Positions 19,481 to 29,328 of a DNA stretch of 64,000 bases are shown piece after piece. The stretch is taken from positions 95,361 to 159,360 of the forward strand of contig NZ_JANINI010000007.1 in NCBI RefSeq assembly GCF_024580145.1, written 5' to 3'. Origin of the DNA: Methyloversatilis sp. XJ19-49 (GTDB taxonomy: Bacteria; Pseudomonadota; Gammaproteobacteria; Burkholderiales; Rhodocyclaceae). A program made the position numbers and the translations under genes. Numbering within the stretch: position 1 is the first letter of the stretch; each line of letters opens with the position of its first letter. The notes beneath the pieces are model-generated. The model was not told where the DNA came from and ran no database searches. It saw nothing but the letters and a program-made list of their open reading frames with translations.

Positions 19481-19840
19481 ATGACCGCACGTCACTGGAA
19501 CCTGATGGCCAGCATCAGCCTGGTCGCCCTCATCCTGCTCGGCCTGGCGTGGGAGCTGTGGCTTGCTCCACTGCGTCCGGGTGGGTCCTGGCTGGTGTTG
19601 AAGATCGTGCCGTTGCTTGCCGCGCTGTTCGGCATCCTGCGTGGCAAGCGCTACACGCATCAGTGGATGTCATTGCTCAGCCTGGTCTACCTGACGGAGG
19701 GCATCGTGCGTGCGACGTCCGACAGCGGGCTGTCGGCGCAGCTGGCGGCTGTCGCAACCGTGCTGACGACGACGTTGTTCTTCGGCTGCATGTTCTATTC
19801 GAAACTGACGGCGCCAAGCCGGATGGCTGCAGCGGAGTGA
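19481..19840 (+). CDS. DUF2069 inner-membrane protein
   Basis: Membrane protein of 119 residues with about four hydrophobic helices: LMASISLVALILLGLAWELW, WLVLKIVPLLAALFGILRGK, WMSLLSLVYLTEGIVRA and LAAVATVLTTTLFFGCMFYS. The KIVPLL and YTHQWMSLL...YLTEGIVRA segments match DUF2069. It begins one base after the wrbA stop. Function unknown. Confidence 0.85.
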   Translation: MTARHWNLMASISLVALILLGLAWELWLAPLRPGGSWLVLKIVPLLAALFGILRGKRYTHQWMSLLSLVYLTEGIVRATSDSGLSAQLAAVATVLTTTLFFGCMFYSKLTAPSRMAAAE

Positions 19841-19842
19841 CA

Positions 19843-19869
19843 AAGGCCGGCGCCCCTGGCGCCGGCCTT
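19843..19869. terminator. Rho-independent-type hairpin between DUF2069 gene and leuA
   Basis: A perfect 12-bp GC-rich stem (AAGGCCGGCGCC / GGCGCCGGCCTT) with a three-base loop sits between the two convergent stops. The flanking T-runs are short, so termination strength is uncertain. Confidence 0.7.
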
Positions 19870-19873
19870 CAGG

Positions 19874-21418
19874 TCAGATCGGGCTTTCGCCCTGGGGATT
19901 CAGCTTCTGGCCGCCGCGCAGCTTGTTCAGCGCGTTGATGTAGGCCTTGGCCGAAGCGACGATGATGTCGGTGTCCGCACCCTGACCATTCACGATGCGG
20001 CCGCCCTTCGCCAGACGGACGGTCACCTCGCCCTGCGCGTCGGTACCGGTGGTGATCGCGTTGACCGAATAGAGCAACAGTTCGGCTTTGCTCGCCGCCA
20101 CCATTTCGATCGCCCGGAACGCCGCATCGACCGGGCCACTGCCCTTCGACTCGACGGTCGCTTCGCGGCCTGCATCGATCAGCGTCACTGCGGCATGCGG
20201 CGTTTCACCGGTTTCCGAACGCACGCTCATGGCGACCAGCTTGTACAGTTCCTCTTCCGGCGTGACCGACTCGTCGCTCATCAGCGCCTGCAGGTCCTCA
20301 TCGAAGATTTCGTGCTTCTTGTCGGCCAGCTCCTTGAAGGCGGCGAACGCGACGTTCAACTGTTCTTCCGACTCGACCACGATGCCCAGATCGTTCAGGC
20401 GCGCGCGGAATGCATTTCGGCCCGAATGCTTGCCGAGCACCAGCTTGTTGGTGTTCCAGCCCACATCCTCGGCACGCATGATTTCGTAGGTTTCGCGGTG
20501 CTTGAGCACGCCGTCCTGATGAATGCCGGACTCGTGCGCGAAGGCATTGGCACCGACCACCGCCTTGTTCGGCTGCACCGGATAGCCGGTGATGGTCGAC
20601 ACCAGGCGCGACGCCGGCACGATCTGCGTGGCATCGATACGCGTCTCAAGGCCGAACACATCACGCCGGGTACGCACTGCCATGACGATTTCTTCGAGTG
20701 ACGCATTGCCTGCCCGCTCGCCCAGTCCGTTGATCGTGCACTCGACCTGGCGTGCGCCGGCCATCACAGCGGCAAGCGAATTGGCGACCGCCATGCCGAG
20801 ATCGTTATGGCAGTGCGTCGACCAGATGACCTTGTCGGCGCCCGGAACCCGCTCGATGAGCTGCTTCATGCGCTCGGCCCACTGCGCCGGCACCGAATAG
20901 CCGACCGTATCGGGCACGTTGATGGTCCGGGCACCCGCCTTGATCACCTCGGTGAAGACACGGACCAGGAAATCGATGTCGCTGCGCACGGCGTCTTCGG
21001 CCGAGAACTCCACGTCATCCGTGTACTCGAGCGCCCAGCCGACCGACTTGATCGCCTGCGCCACGACCTGATCGGGCGTCATGCGCAGCTTCTTCTCCAT
21101 GTGGATCGGGCTGGTCGCGATGAAGGTGTGGATGCGCCCGCTGGCGGCGGGCTTGATCGCCTCGCCAGCCCGGCGGATATCGCTCTCGCTGGCACGGGCG
21201 AGCGAGCACACGGTGGATTCGCGAATGGTTTCCGCCACCGCGCGTACCGACTCGAAGTCACCGTTAGAAGCGGCTGCGAAGCCGGCTTCGATGACGTCGA
21301 CTCGCATGCGTTCGAGCTGGCGGGCAATGCGCAACTTCTCGTCGCGCGTCATCGATGCGCCGGGGCTTTGTTCGCCGTCGCGCAAGGTGGTGTCAAAAAT
21401 GATCAATCGTTCAGACAT
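19874..21418 (-). CDS. leuA: 2-isopropylmalate synthase
   Basis: Committed enzyme of leucine synthesis, condensing acetyl-CoA with 2-oxoisovalerate; 514 residues. The catalytic domain begins [20 protein letters not shown]. The metal site is [17 protein letters not shown] with the typical [14 protein letters not shown], and [14 protein letters not shown] follows. The C-terminal regulatory LeuA dimer domain ([20 protein letters not shown]) provides leucine feedback. ATG 21418 has GGAGAAAG upstream. A leucine-rich leader peptide lies about 100 bp ahead, suggesting attenuation. Confidence 0.97.
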   Translation of the reverse strand: MSERLIIFDTTLRDGEQSPGASMTRDEKLRIARQLERMRVDVIEAGFAAASNGDFESVRAVAETIRESTVCSLARASESDIRRAGEAIKPAASGRIHTFIATSPIHMEKKLRMTPDQVVAQAIKSVGWALEYTDDVEFSAEDAVRSDIDFLVRVFTEVIKAGARTINVPDTVGYSVPAQWAERMKQLIERVPGADKVIWSTHCHNDLGMAVANSLAAVMAGARQVECTINGLGERAGNASLEEIVMAVRTRRDVFGLETRIDATQIVPASRLVSTITGYPVQPNKAVVGANAFAHESGIHQDGVLKHRETYEIMRAEDVGWNTNKLVLGKHSGRNAFRARLNDLGIVVESEEQLNVAFAAFKELADKKHEIFDEDLQALMSDESVTPEEELYKLVAMSVRSETGETPHAAVTLIDAGREATVESKGSGPVDAAFRAIEMVAASKAELLLYSVNAITTGTDAQGEVTVRLAKGGRIVNGQGADTDIIVASAKAYINALNKLRGGQKLNPQGESPI

Positions 21419-21517
21419 GACTTTCTCCGGTTTCAGACTGGAATGTTCGGCGTACGGGATCGCTCCGCGGTGGCGCTGGCGCACGGCGGGCAGACTTCAG
21501 CAAATTTTGGGGAGGAA

Positions 21518-21604
21518 TTAGTGTGCGCGCGAGCGCAGCAGCGGCCGGGCCAGCAGCAGGCGGCGCAGCGAGAGGGATGACGACGGAAGGCGGATCGCGT
21601 TCAT
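21518..21604 (-). CDS. leuL: Leucine-rich leader peptide upstream of leuA
   Basis: A 28-codon ORF whose product contains eight leucines, including a Leu-Leu-Leu run at codons 16-18 and Leu-Leu at 22-23. It ends TAA about 100 bp before leuA. Composition, length and position are those of a leu-operon attenuation leader, in which ribosome stalling at Leu codons sets downstream RNA folding. A consensus promoter ends only seven bases before its ATG, so the message may be leaderless. The symbol is used by analogy; I do not see a clear T-run terminator between the peptide and leuA, so the exact mechanism is open. Confidence 0.6.
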   Translation of the reverse strand: MNAIRLPSSSLSLRRLLLARPLLRSRAH

Positions 21605-21611
21605 GTACGCG

Positions 21612-21640
21612 AATATAAATGCAATTCCGCCGTCCGGCAA
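21612..21640 (-). promoter_or_regulatory. Sigma-70 promoter of the leuL-leuA transcript
   Basis: On the minus strand a -35 TTGCCG (21635-21640) is separated by exactly 17 bp from a -10 TATATT (21612-21617). The start of transcription would fall at about 21604-21606, at or next to the leader-peptide ATG. The promoter fits in the short gap between the pssA stop and the leader. Confidence 0.65.
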
Positions 21641-21646
21641 TCGCAC

Positions 21647-22423
21647 TTACTGTGGGTCGGCCGGAGGCTGAGCTGATTTTCGCGTGAAGATTTTCGCCAG
21701 CAGCATCACGTAGCCGGACAACGCATAGGCGACAAACAGGCCGAACAGCACGATGGGCGGGTTCACCGACACCGCAACGAAGGCAAGCACGAAGCCGAAA
21801 ATGACGATGAAGGGCACACTTCGGCGCAGATTGATGTCCTTGCCACTCCAAAATTTCACGTTGCTGACCATCGTCAGGCCGGCGAAAAGGGTGATTGCGA
21901 ACGCCGCCCAGCGCATGTCCGGGCCGGTGTACCCATTGTCGGTCGTGACCCACACAAGGCCGGCGACCAACGCTGCCGCGGCCGGGCTCGGCAGTCCCTG
22001 AAAATATCGTTTGTCCACCGTGCCGAGATTGGTGTTGAAACGCGCCAATCGCAATGCCGCGCCGGCACAGTAGATGAAGGCGGCAATCCAGCCCCATTTC
22101 CCGAGGCCGCGCATGGCCCACTCGTAGGCGATCAGCGCGGGCGCAGCGCCAAAGGACACCATGTCCGAAAGCGAGTCGTACTCGGCGCCGAACGCGGACT
22201 GCGTATGGGTCAGGCGCGCCACCCGACCATCAAGCCCGTCAAGCACCATGGCGACAAAAATGGCGACAGCGGCGTACTCGTAGCGGCCGTTCATGGCCTG
22301 CACGATCGCGTAGAAGCCCGCAAACAGGGAGGCTGTGGTGAACAGATTGGGCAGGATGTAGATGCCGCGCCGACGTTTCAGCGGGTCGGCCGGTTTCACA
22401 TACTGCGGGTCGTACTCTGACAT
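21647..22423 (-). CDS. pssA: CDP-diacylglycerol--serine O-phosphatidyltransferase
   Basis: Inner-membrane enzyme of 258 residues that makes phosphatidylserine, the precursor of phosphatidylethanolamine. The CDP-alcohol phosphotransferase motif DGxxARx8Gx3Dx3D is complete, running from DGRVAR through SAFG and AEYD to SLSD. About seven hydrophobic helices follow, ending YVMLLAKIFTRK. ATG 22423 gives MSEYDPQYVKP, a basic cytoplasmic N-terminus. It lies between ilvC and leuA on the same strand, the usual betaproteobacterial position, but the terminator after ilvC suggests its own promoter. Confidence 0.95.
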   Translation of the reverse strand: MSEYDPQYVKPADPLKRRRGIYILPNLFTTASLFAGFYAIVQAMNGRYEYAAVAIFVAMVLDGLDGRVARLTHTQSAFGAEYDSLSDMVSFGAAPALIAYEWAMRGLGKWGWIAAFIYCAGAALRLARFNTNLGTVDKRYFQGLPSPAAAALVAGLVWVTTDNGYTGPDMRWAAFAITLFAGLTMVSNVKFWSGKDINLRRSVPFIVIFGFVLAFVAVSVNPPIVLFGLFVAYALSGYVMLLAKIFTRKSAQPPADPQ

Positions 22424-22565
22424 GCGCTCACTCCGGCAAACCCTGCGCAACGGCAACGCGCAAGGCAGAACACTGCGTACAGGGCGATCCGGCGGACGCC
22501 ATGCGAACAGGTCCGCCATCATGAGCGATCCATGTCTCAGGACACGACCGGAATCATTCAAGCCC

Positions 22566-22614
22566 GGAAAGAAAAAGCCCGATCAGTCCACGCACATGCG
22601 CAGACTGATCGGGC
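22566..22614 (-). terminator. Rho-independent terminator of ilvC
   Basis: A perfect 12-bp stem (minus strand GCCCGATCAGTC / GACTGATCGGGC, 22577-22614) with a 14-base loop is followed by TTTTTCTTT. It lies just downstream of the ilvC stop and separates the ilv genes from pssA. Confidence 0.88.
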
Positions 22615-22629
22615 CGCACAGGCACCGAA

Positions 22630-24209
<1,580 letters not shown>

Positions 24210-24360
24210 TGCGAGCGCCTTGGTAGGGATTGCAGAGACCGCTGCCGCGGAAACGGGCTGCCGGAGGCCGGTGCCCGATGCCTGCCGGGCGGGTAATCCC
24301 GGCTGGCGGACTGGCCAGCCTGGCCGGCCAGCTCCGCGTACAGCAGCGTTCGAACTACGG
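24210..24360. other. Spacer between ilvB and ilvN
   Basis: A 151-bp gap inside the ilv operon. It contains a perfect 12-bp palindrome CTGGCCGGCCAG (24320-24331) within a longer GGC/GCC-rich repeat, and no ORF that I can support. It may fold in the mRNA; nothing more specific is seen. Confidence 0.4.
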
Positions 24361-26070
24361 TTACAGGTCTTCCGAAGACAGGATCATGTCGGTCAGACCC
24401 TTGCCGCCCATCACCATTGGATAAACGTTTTCGGTCTGGTCGACCTGGAAGTCGAGGAACACCAGATCATTCTTGCGCTTGAACGCCTCGCGCAGTGCGC
24501 CTTCGACATCGCCCGGCTTTTCGATGCGCATGCCGATGTGGCCATAGGCTTCTGCCAGCTTCGGGAAATCCGGCAGCGAATCCATGTACGACTCCGAGTA
24601 GCGGTTGCCGTGGATGATTTCCTGCCACTGGCGGACCATGCCCAGATAGCGGTTGTTCAGGCTGCAGATCTTGAGCGGGATACGGTACTGCTTGCAGGTC
24701 GACAGTTCCTGGATGTTCATCTGCACCGAACCTTCGCCGGTCACCACCGCAACCGGCGATCCCGGGTGGGCGAGCTGCACGCCGATACCGTAGGGAATGC
24801 CCACGCCCATCGTGCCCAGACCACCGGAATTGAGCCAGCGGCGCGGCTTGTCGAACTTGTAGTACTGAGCCGCCCACATCTGGTGCTGGCCGACGTCGGA
24901 CGTCACGAATGCGTCGCCCTTGGTCACTTCCCACAGCTTTTCGATGACGAACTGCGGCTTGATGATTTCGTCGCTCTGCTTGTACTTGAGGCAGTCGCGG
25001 CGGCGCCATTCTTCGATCTGCTTCCACCACTCGCCGAGCGCTTCCGGATCGGGGCGGTCAGCCGAGCCGTCGAGCAGGCGAAGGATGTCGTCCAGCACGT
25101 CCGGCAGGTTGCCGACGATGGGCACATCCACCTTCACACGCTTGGAGATCGACGACGGATCGATGTCGATGTGGATGATCTTGCGCGCAATGCGCGCGAA
25201 GTCAGCCGGATTGCCGATCACCCGATCGTCGAAGCGGGCGCCGACGGCAATCAGCACGTCGCAGTACTGCATCGCCATGTTCGCCTCGTAGTTGCCGTGC
25301 ATGCCGAGCATGCCGACGAACTGCTTGTCGGTCGCCGGATAGGCGCCGAGGCCCATCAGCGTGTTGGTGCACGGCGCGCCGAGCGTGCGTACGAGTTTGG
25401 TGAGCTGCTCCGAACAGTCCGACAGGATGACGCCGCCGCCGGCGTAGATCATCGGCCGCTTGGCTTCCAGCAGCAGCTGAACGGCCTTCTTGATCTGCCC
25501 CTGATGCCCCTTGATGATCGGATTGTACGAACGCATCGTCACCGATTTCGGGTACTCATACTCCGCCTTGGCGATCGTGATGTCCTTCGGAATATCGACC
25601 AGCACCGGGCCCGGGCGGCCGGTCTTCGCGATGTAGAAGGCTTTCTTGATCGTGCTGGCGATATCCTTCGCGTCCTTGACCAGGAAGTTGTGCTTCACGC
25701 ACGGACGCGTGATGCCGACCGTATCGCACTCCTGGAAGGCGTCCTGGCCGATGGCGGCCGTCGGCACCTGACCGGAGATGATCACCATCGGGATGGAATC
25801 CATGTAAGCCGTGGCTATGCCGGTGATGGCATTGGTGACACCGGGACCGGATGTGACGAGCGCAACCCCTACACGGTCAGTCGAGCGCGAGTAGGCATCG
25901 GCCGCGTGCAGCGCGGCCTGTTCGTGCCGGACCAGTACATGGCGTACCGCGTCCTGCTTGAAAAGCTCGTCGTACAGGTACAGGACGGCACCGCCCGGAT
26001 ACCCGAACACATATTCGACCTTTTCTTCCGCAAGGCACCTGACTACAATTTCCGCTCCGGTCAATAGCAT
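24361..26070 (-). CDS. ilvB: Acetolactate synthase large subunit, biosynthetic
   Basis: Thiamine-diphosphate enzyme of 569 residues making acetolactate or acetohydroxybutyrate. The N-terminal TPP domain has YVFGYPGGAVLYLYDEL, with the catalytic glutamate in VRHEQAALHAADAY, and TSGPGVTNAITGIATAYMDS follows. The C-terminal TPP domain has the conserved NNRYLGMVRQWQE. FAD binding is expected through the middle domain. ATG 26070 starts the conserved MLLTGAEIVV with AGGTG upstream; the longer ORF is not supported. With ilvN it forms the holoenzyme. Confidence 0.97.
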   Translation of the reverse strand: MLLTGAEIVVRCLAEEKVEYVFGYPGGAVLYLYDELFKQDAVRHVLVRHEQAALHAADAYSRSTDRVGVALVTSGPGVTNAITGIATAYMDSIPMVIISGQVPTAAIGQDAFQECDTVGITRPCVKHNFLVKDAKDIASTIKKAFYIAKTGRPGPVLVDIPKDITIAKAEYEYPKSVTMRSYNPIIKGHQGQIKKAVQLLLEAKRPMIYAGGGVILSDCSEQLTKLVRTLGAPCTNTLMGLGAYPATDKQFVGMLGMHGNYEANMAMQYCDVLIAVGARFDDRVIGNPADFARIARKIIHIDIDPSSISKRVKVDVPIVGNLPDVLDDILRLLDGSADRPDPEALGEWWKQIEEWRRRDCLKYKQSDEIIKPQFVIEKLWEVTKGDAFVTSDVGQHQMWAAQYYKFDKPRRWLNSGGLGTMGVGIPYGIGVQLAHPGSPVAVVTGEGSVQMNIQELSTCKQYRIPLKICSLNNRYLGMVRQWQEIIHGNRYSESYMDSLPDFPKLAEAYGHIGMRIEKPGDVEGALREAFKRKNDLVFLDFQVDQTENVYPMVMGGKGLTDMILSSEDL

Positions 26071-26266
26071 TGAAGCACCTGTATAAAATTTCCGGAAAAG
26101 CGCCAGAGGGTAGCCTGCACCTGTTGCGTGGTCAAGGCATTTGTCCGCCATCGGCGCGACGATGCGAACTCACCATCGCGCCCCGTCCGCCGGGAACCAA
26201 GCCTCCAGCCGATCGATCCAGACCACGCTGACCGTTCGGCGCAGATCACCCCGAGAAGGAATCAAT

Positions 26267-26833
26267 CTGGCTTCCAGAGAAGAACTGTCGAGCTTTCTCG
26301 CCGCCGTGGAACGTCGTGCCTTCAAACAGGCCGTTTTCGCGTTGCGCAATGATGAATCCGCGCTCGATGCGGTGCAGGATGCAATGCTCAAACTGGCAGA
26401 AAAGTACAGTGACCGGCCGGCCGGCGAGTTCCCGATGCTGTTCCAGCGCATCCTGCAGAACGTCATTCGCGACGCTTTCCGGCGACGCAAGGTACGCTCG
26501 ACCTGGACAACGCTGCTGTCGGCCTTCTCCGGCGCGGATGACGATGACGATTTCGATCTGCTCGACACCATGGTGGTCGACGACCCGTCATCATTCGGCC
26601 GCAGCCCGGAGCAGAACGTCGGGCAGGCGGAAGTGATGGCGCTCATCGAGCGGGAGATTGCCCGGCTCCCGGGCCGTCAACGAGAGGCTTTCCTGATGCG
26701 TTACTGGGAAGAAATGGATATTTCCGAAACCGCGGCGGTCATGGGCTGCTCCGAGGGCAGCGTGAAGACGCACTGCTCGCGCGCGACGCATTCTTTGGCC
26801 GCCGCCCTGAAACTGCGCGGCGTCAAGCTATGA
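26267..26833 (+). CDS. ECF-type RNA polymerase sigma factor (possible CTG start)
   Basis: Alternative sigma factor of about 188 residues. Region 2 is seen as AVQDAMLKLAEKYSDRPAGE with FQRILQNVIRDAFRRRKVRS, and region 4 as LPGRQREAFLMRYWEEMDIS, then ETAAVMGCSEGSVKTHCSRA. The homologous part begins ASREELSSFLAAVERRAFKQ. The CTG at 26267 stands six bases after GAGAAGGA, an ideal ribosome-binding site. The only in-frame ATGs (26141, 26162) lie 105-126 bases upstream, have no such site, and would add an unrelated Arg/Ser-rich leader. It overlaps the start of the DUF3619 gene (ATGA). Confidence 0.85.
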   Translation: MASREELSSFLAAVERRAFKQAVFALRNDESALDAVQDAMLKLAEKYSDRPAGEFPMLFQRILQNVIRDAFRRRKVRSTWTTLLSAFSGADDDDDFDLLDTMVVDDPSSFGRSPEQNVGQAEVMALIEREIARLPGRQREAFLMRYWEEMDISETAAVMGCSEGSVKTHCSRATHSLAAALKLRGVKL

Positions 26834-27252
26834 ACCATCCCGTCATCAGGCCCGAGCCGACCGCGCTCGAACAGGCAGCGATAGGCCAGCGCGCGCATGC
26901 CGCACTGGAAGCCGCCAGTGCCGGACTGGCGCCCGACATCGTGTTCCGTCTGAGCCAGTCGCGCGAAAAGGCGCTTGCACTGCATGCATCGAAACGACGG
27001 GCGCCTATCGCCCTGTTTCAGCTGGTCGGCTTTCCGGGCACCGGCCAGAACTGGCTGCGCGACGTCATCACGCCGGCGCTCGGCATCGTATTGCTGGCTG
27101 CGGTCGCCACCTTTGCCGGGCAATATGCTGCGAACGCGAATCACAGCGAAGTCATTGAAATCGACAGCGCACTGCTGACCGATGACCTGCCGATCGATGC
27201 CTATCTCGACCGCGGCTTTGCCGCCTGGGTCGCGCACCAGGGAGGCGTCTGA
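26830..27252 (+). CDS. DUF3619 family membrane protein, probable anti-sigma partner
   Basis: A 140-residue protein with a cytoplasmic N-terminal half rich in helices (ALEQAAIGQRAHAALEAASA) and one transmembrane segment (ITPALGIVLLAAVATFAGQY), then an acidic C-terminal tail (SALLTDDLPIDAYLDRGFAA). This is the DUF3619 pattern. Its ATG overlaps the sigma factor stop, and the next gene starts at its own stop. Position and single-pass topology suggest it controls the sigma factor, but no anti-sigma zinc motif is seen. Confidence 0.75.
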   Translation: MNHPVIRPEPTALEQAAIGQRAHAALEAASAGLAPDIVFRLSQSREKALALHASKRRAPIALFQLVGFPGTGQNWLRDVITPALGIVLLAAVATFAGQYAANANHSEVIEIDSALLTDDLPIDAYLDRGFAAWVAHQGGV

Positions 27253-27704
27253 TGCGCACCCTGCTGTATGCGATTTCGATTCTGCTGGCTTTCACAGCGG
27301 CCGTCCCTGCACAGGCCGGCGAGCAGCCCGACTGGCAGCATCTGAGTGCAGCGCAGCGCGACGTGCTCGCTCCGCTGGGGGGTGACTGGAACCACCTTGA
27401 CGATGACAGGCGCCGGAAATGGCTCGAACTCGCGCAGCGATTTCCATCGATGACGCCCGACGAGCGAGCGCGCATGCGCGCTCGCATGAGCTACTGGTCC
27501 AGCCTTACACCGGAGGAGCGGGTCGAAGCACGCGAGCGCTACAAGCGCCTGCAGGCCATGCCGCCCGAGCAGCGCGAAGCACTGGCGCGCAAGTGGGAAG
27601 CCTACGAAAGCCTGTCGCGCGAAGAACGCAAACGCTTCAATGACAGTCAACGCCCGGTAGAGAAAGCGCCGGGCGCCGCCGCTGCAACCCCTGTGCGCAA
27701 GTAA
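27252..27704 (+). CDS. DUF3106 family exported protein
   Basis: A 150-residue protein with a signal peptide (MRTLLYAISILLAFTAAVPAQA). The mature part is built from repeated W/L-containing helices (WQHLSAAQRDVLAPLGGDWN, RRKWLELAQRFPSMTPDERA, MSYWSSLTPEERVEARERYK), the DUF3106 pattern. Such repeated TPEER helices resemble periplasmic stress-sensing proteins, but function is unknown. It is the third gene of the sigma factor unit. Confidence 0.8.
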   Translation: MRTLLYAISILLAFTAAVPAQAGEQPDWQHLSAAQRDVLAPLGGDWNHLDDDRRRKWLELAQRFPSMTPDERARMRARMSYWSSLTPEERVEARERYKRLQAMPPEQREALARKWEAYESLSREERKRFNDSQRPVEKAPGAAAATPVRK

Positions 27705-27790
27705 ACTGTGCATGTTCTCCACGGTTCGCCGGAGTGCACTTCGCATTCCAGCGAGCCTCATGCCGCCATTTCACGCTGCCTGACTGTCCG

Positions 27791-28222
27791 ATGTCCGACC
27801 TCATCCGTTTTCCGGCCGCCGGCCTGCGCCGGCGCCTCGCCTCGCTGCTGTACGAATCCCTGTTGTTGCTGGGCGTGCTGGCCGCTGGCTTCATGCTTCC
27901 ATATCTGGTGATAGGCCTGTTCTTCGAAGTCTCACCACAGGGCTGGTTTGCCTGGCTGCACGCCGGTTCTCTGCTCGGCCTGTATTTCGTGCATTACTGG
28001 CACACCGGCGGGCAGACGCTGGCCATGCAGACCTGGGGCATCCGGGTGGTCGATGCGACGCAGGACAACCCGCCGCACTGGCGCCGCGCCACGCTGCGCT
28101 ATCTGCTGAGCTGGCCTTCGGTGCTGTTCTGCGGCGCCGGACTGATCTGGGCACTGTTCGATCGCGAGCGCCAGTTTCTGCACGACCGGCTGGCTGGCAC
28201 GCGGGTGATCCGCGTCAAGTAA
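27791..28222 (+). CDS. RDD family membrane protein
   Basis: Membrane protein of 143 residues with the RDD pattern: a Leu-rich first segment (GLRRRLASLLYESLLLLGVL), GGQTLAMQTWGIRVVDATQD in the middle loop, and FDRERQFLHDRLAGTRVIRV at the C-terminus. The usual R-D-D residues are only partly kept (R-R-R-L-A-S-L-L-Y-E). It lies 86 bp after the DUF3106 gene on the same strand. Function unknown; some RDD proteins act as cation antiporters. Confidence 0.85.
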   Translation: MSDLIRFPAAGLRRRLASLLYESLLLLGVLAAGFMLPYLVIGLFFEVSPQGWFAWLHAGSLLGLYFVHYWHTGGQTLAMQTWGIRVVDATQDNPPHWRRATLRYLLSWPSVLFCGAGLIWALFDRERQFLHDRLAGTRVIRVK

Positions 28223-28252
28223 CCTGCCAGGAAGGTCTGGGGGAGCAGACGT

Positions 28253-29326
28253 TCATCGCCGGTCTTCCCACCACAGCATGGCGGCCGCAGCGAACATGAA
28301 GAGCAGTCCCGGCGTCAGCGCCGCCGCATAGGGCGGCCACGAATTGATGGCGCCGAGGTTGGAAAACAGCCCGTTCAGCATGTGGAAGAACACGCCGATC
28401 ATCACGCCGGTAAACACCTTGATGCTGACCGCGGCATTGCGGTTGTGCATGTAGGCAAACGGCAACGCAAGCGCCAGCATCACGATGCAGGCGAGCGGAT
28501 AGGTAAATTTCTTCCACAACGCAATTTCGTAGCGACCGGTTTCCTGCCGGTTGTCGACCAGGTGCTGGATGTAGTGCCAGAGCTTCCAGGCCGACATGCG
28601 TTCGGGCACGACCAGCATGACACTCATCACATCGGGGCTCAGACCCGATTCCCACACCAGGCTGTCCGATCGGCTCACCCGCGCACCCTTGTCGGTGAAT
28701 TCGGTGCGGGTGACGTCGGTCAGCGTCCAGCCCTCGGGCGGCAGATAGGCGGCCCCGGCGGCTTCCAGCACCGACAGCAGCACACGCCTGTCGTTGAACT
28801 CGAAAATGCGCAGCTGCTGCAATTTGCCATCGGGCGTTACGCTGCCCACGTTCACGAAGTCGTTCTCGTCCTTGATCCAGAAGCCGCTGCGGAATTCGCT
28901 GGTCAGCAACTGCGAGCGCGCGGCGAGCTTCAGTTCCTGCGCCGCCTTCTCGGCGGGCGGTGCAACGAACTCGCCGGTCACGAAAGTCAGCACCACAAAG
29001 GGCAGACCGATACGTGCCAGCAGACGCAGCAGTTGCGGCGTGGACACGCCCGACACCCGCAGCACGGTGATTTCGGAATGGCGCGACAGTGTGGTCAGCG
29101 AGTACAGCCCGCCGATCAATACTGCAATCGGCAGCGTTTCATACACGCGGCCGGGCATGGTCAGCACGGTGTACATCACCGCGTGCTCAAGCCCGTAATT
29201 GCCGCGCCCGAGGTTGTCCAGTTCGTTGATCAGGTCGAAAAAGCCGAACAGCCCGAGAAAGGACGCCAGCACCAGCAAGGTGGCCAGCACGACTTCGCGA
29301 CGCAGGTAGCGTTCGTGTATCAGCAT
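28253..29326 (-). CDS. lptG: LPS export ABC transporter permease LptG
   Basis: Inner-membrane permease of 357 residues, part of LptB2FG which extracts lipopolysaccharide from the inner membrane. Six transmembrane helices surround a periplasmic jellyroll (about 125-260). The N-terminus YLRREVVLATLLVLASFLGL and the coupling-helix region LYSLTTLSRHSEITVLRVSG are typical. The gene starts two bases after the lptF stop, so the pair is co-transcribed. Confidence 0.95.
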   Translation of the reverse strand: MLIHERYLRREVVLATLLVLASFLGLFGFFDLINELDNLGRGNYGLEHAVMYTVLTMPGRVYETLPIAVLIGGLYSLTTLSRHSEITVLRVSGVSTPQLLRLLARIGLPFVVLTFVTGEFVAPPAEKAAQELKLAARSQLLTSEFRSGFWIKDENDFVNVGSVTPDGKLQQLRIFEFNDRRVLLSVLEAAGAAYLPPEGWTLTDVTRTEFTDKGARVSRSDSLVWESGLSPDVMSVMLVVPERMSAWKLWHYIQHLVDNRQETGRYEIALWKKFTYPLACIVMLALALPFAYMHNRNAAVSIKVFTGVMIGVFFHMLNGLFSNLGAINSWPPYAAALTPGLLFMFAAAAMLWWEDRR

Positions 29327-29328
29327 GG

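Noticed and set aside
21411-22121. Minus-strand 236-codon frame covering the leuA leader and part of pssA
   Set aside because: Out of frame with pssA and without motifs; the short leader peptide and promoter explain the region better.
26141-26266. N-terminal extension of the sigma factor to the ATG at 26141 or 26162
   Set aside because: The extra residues are Arg/Ser-rich, unlike sigma factors, have no ribosome-binding site and run through the ilvB upstream region.
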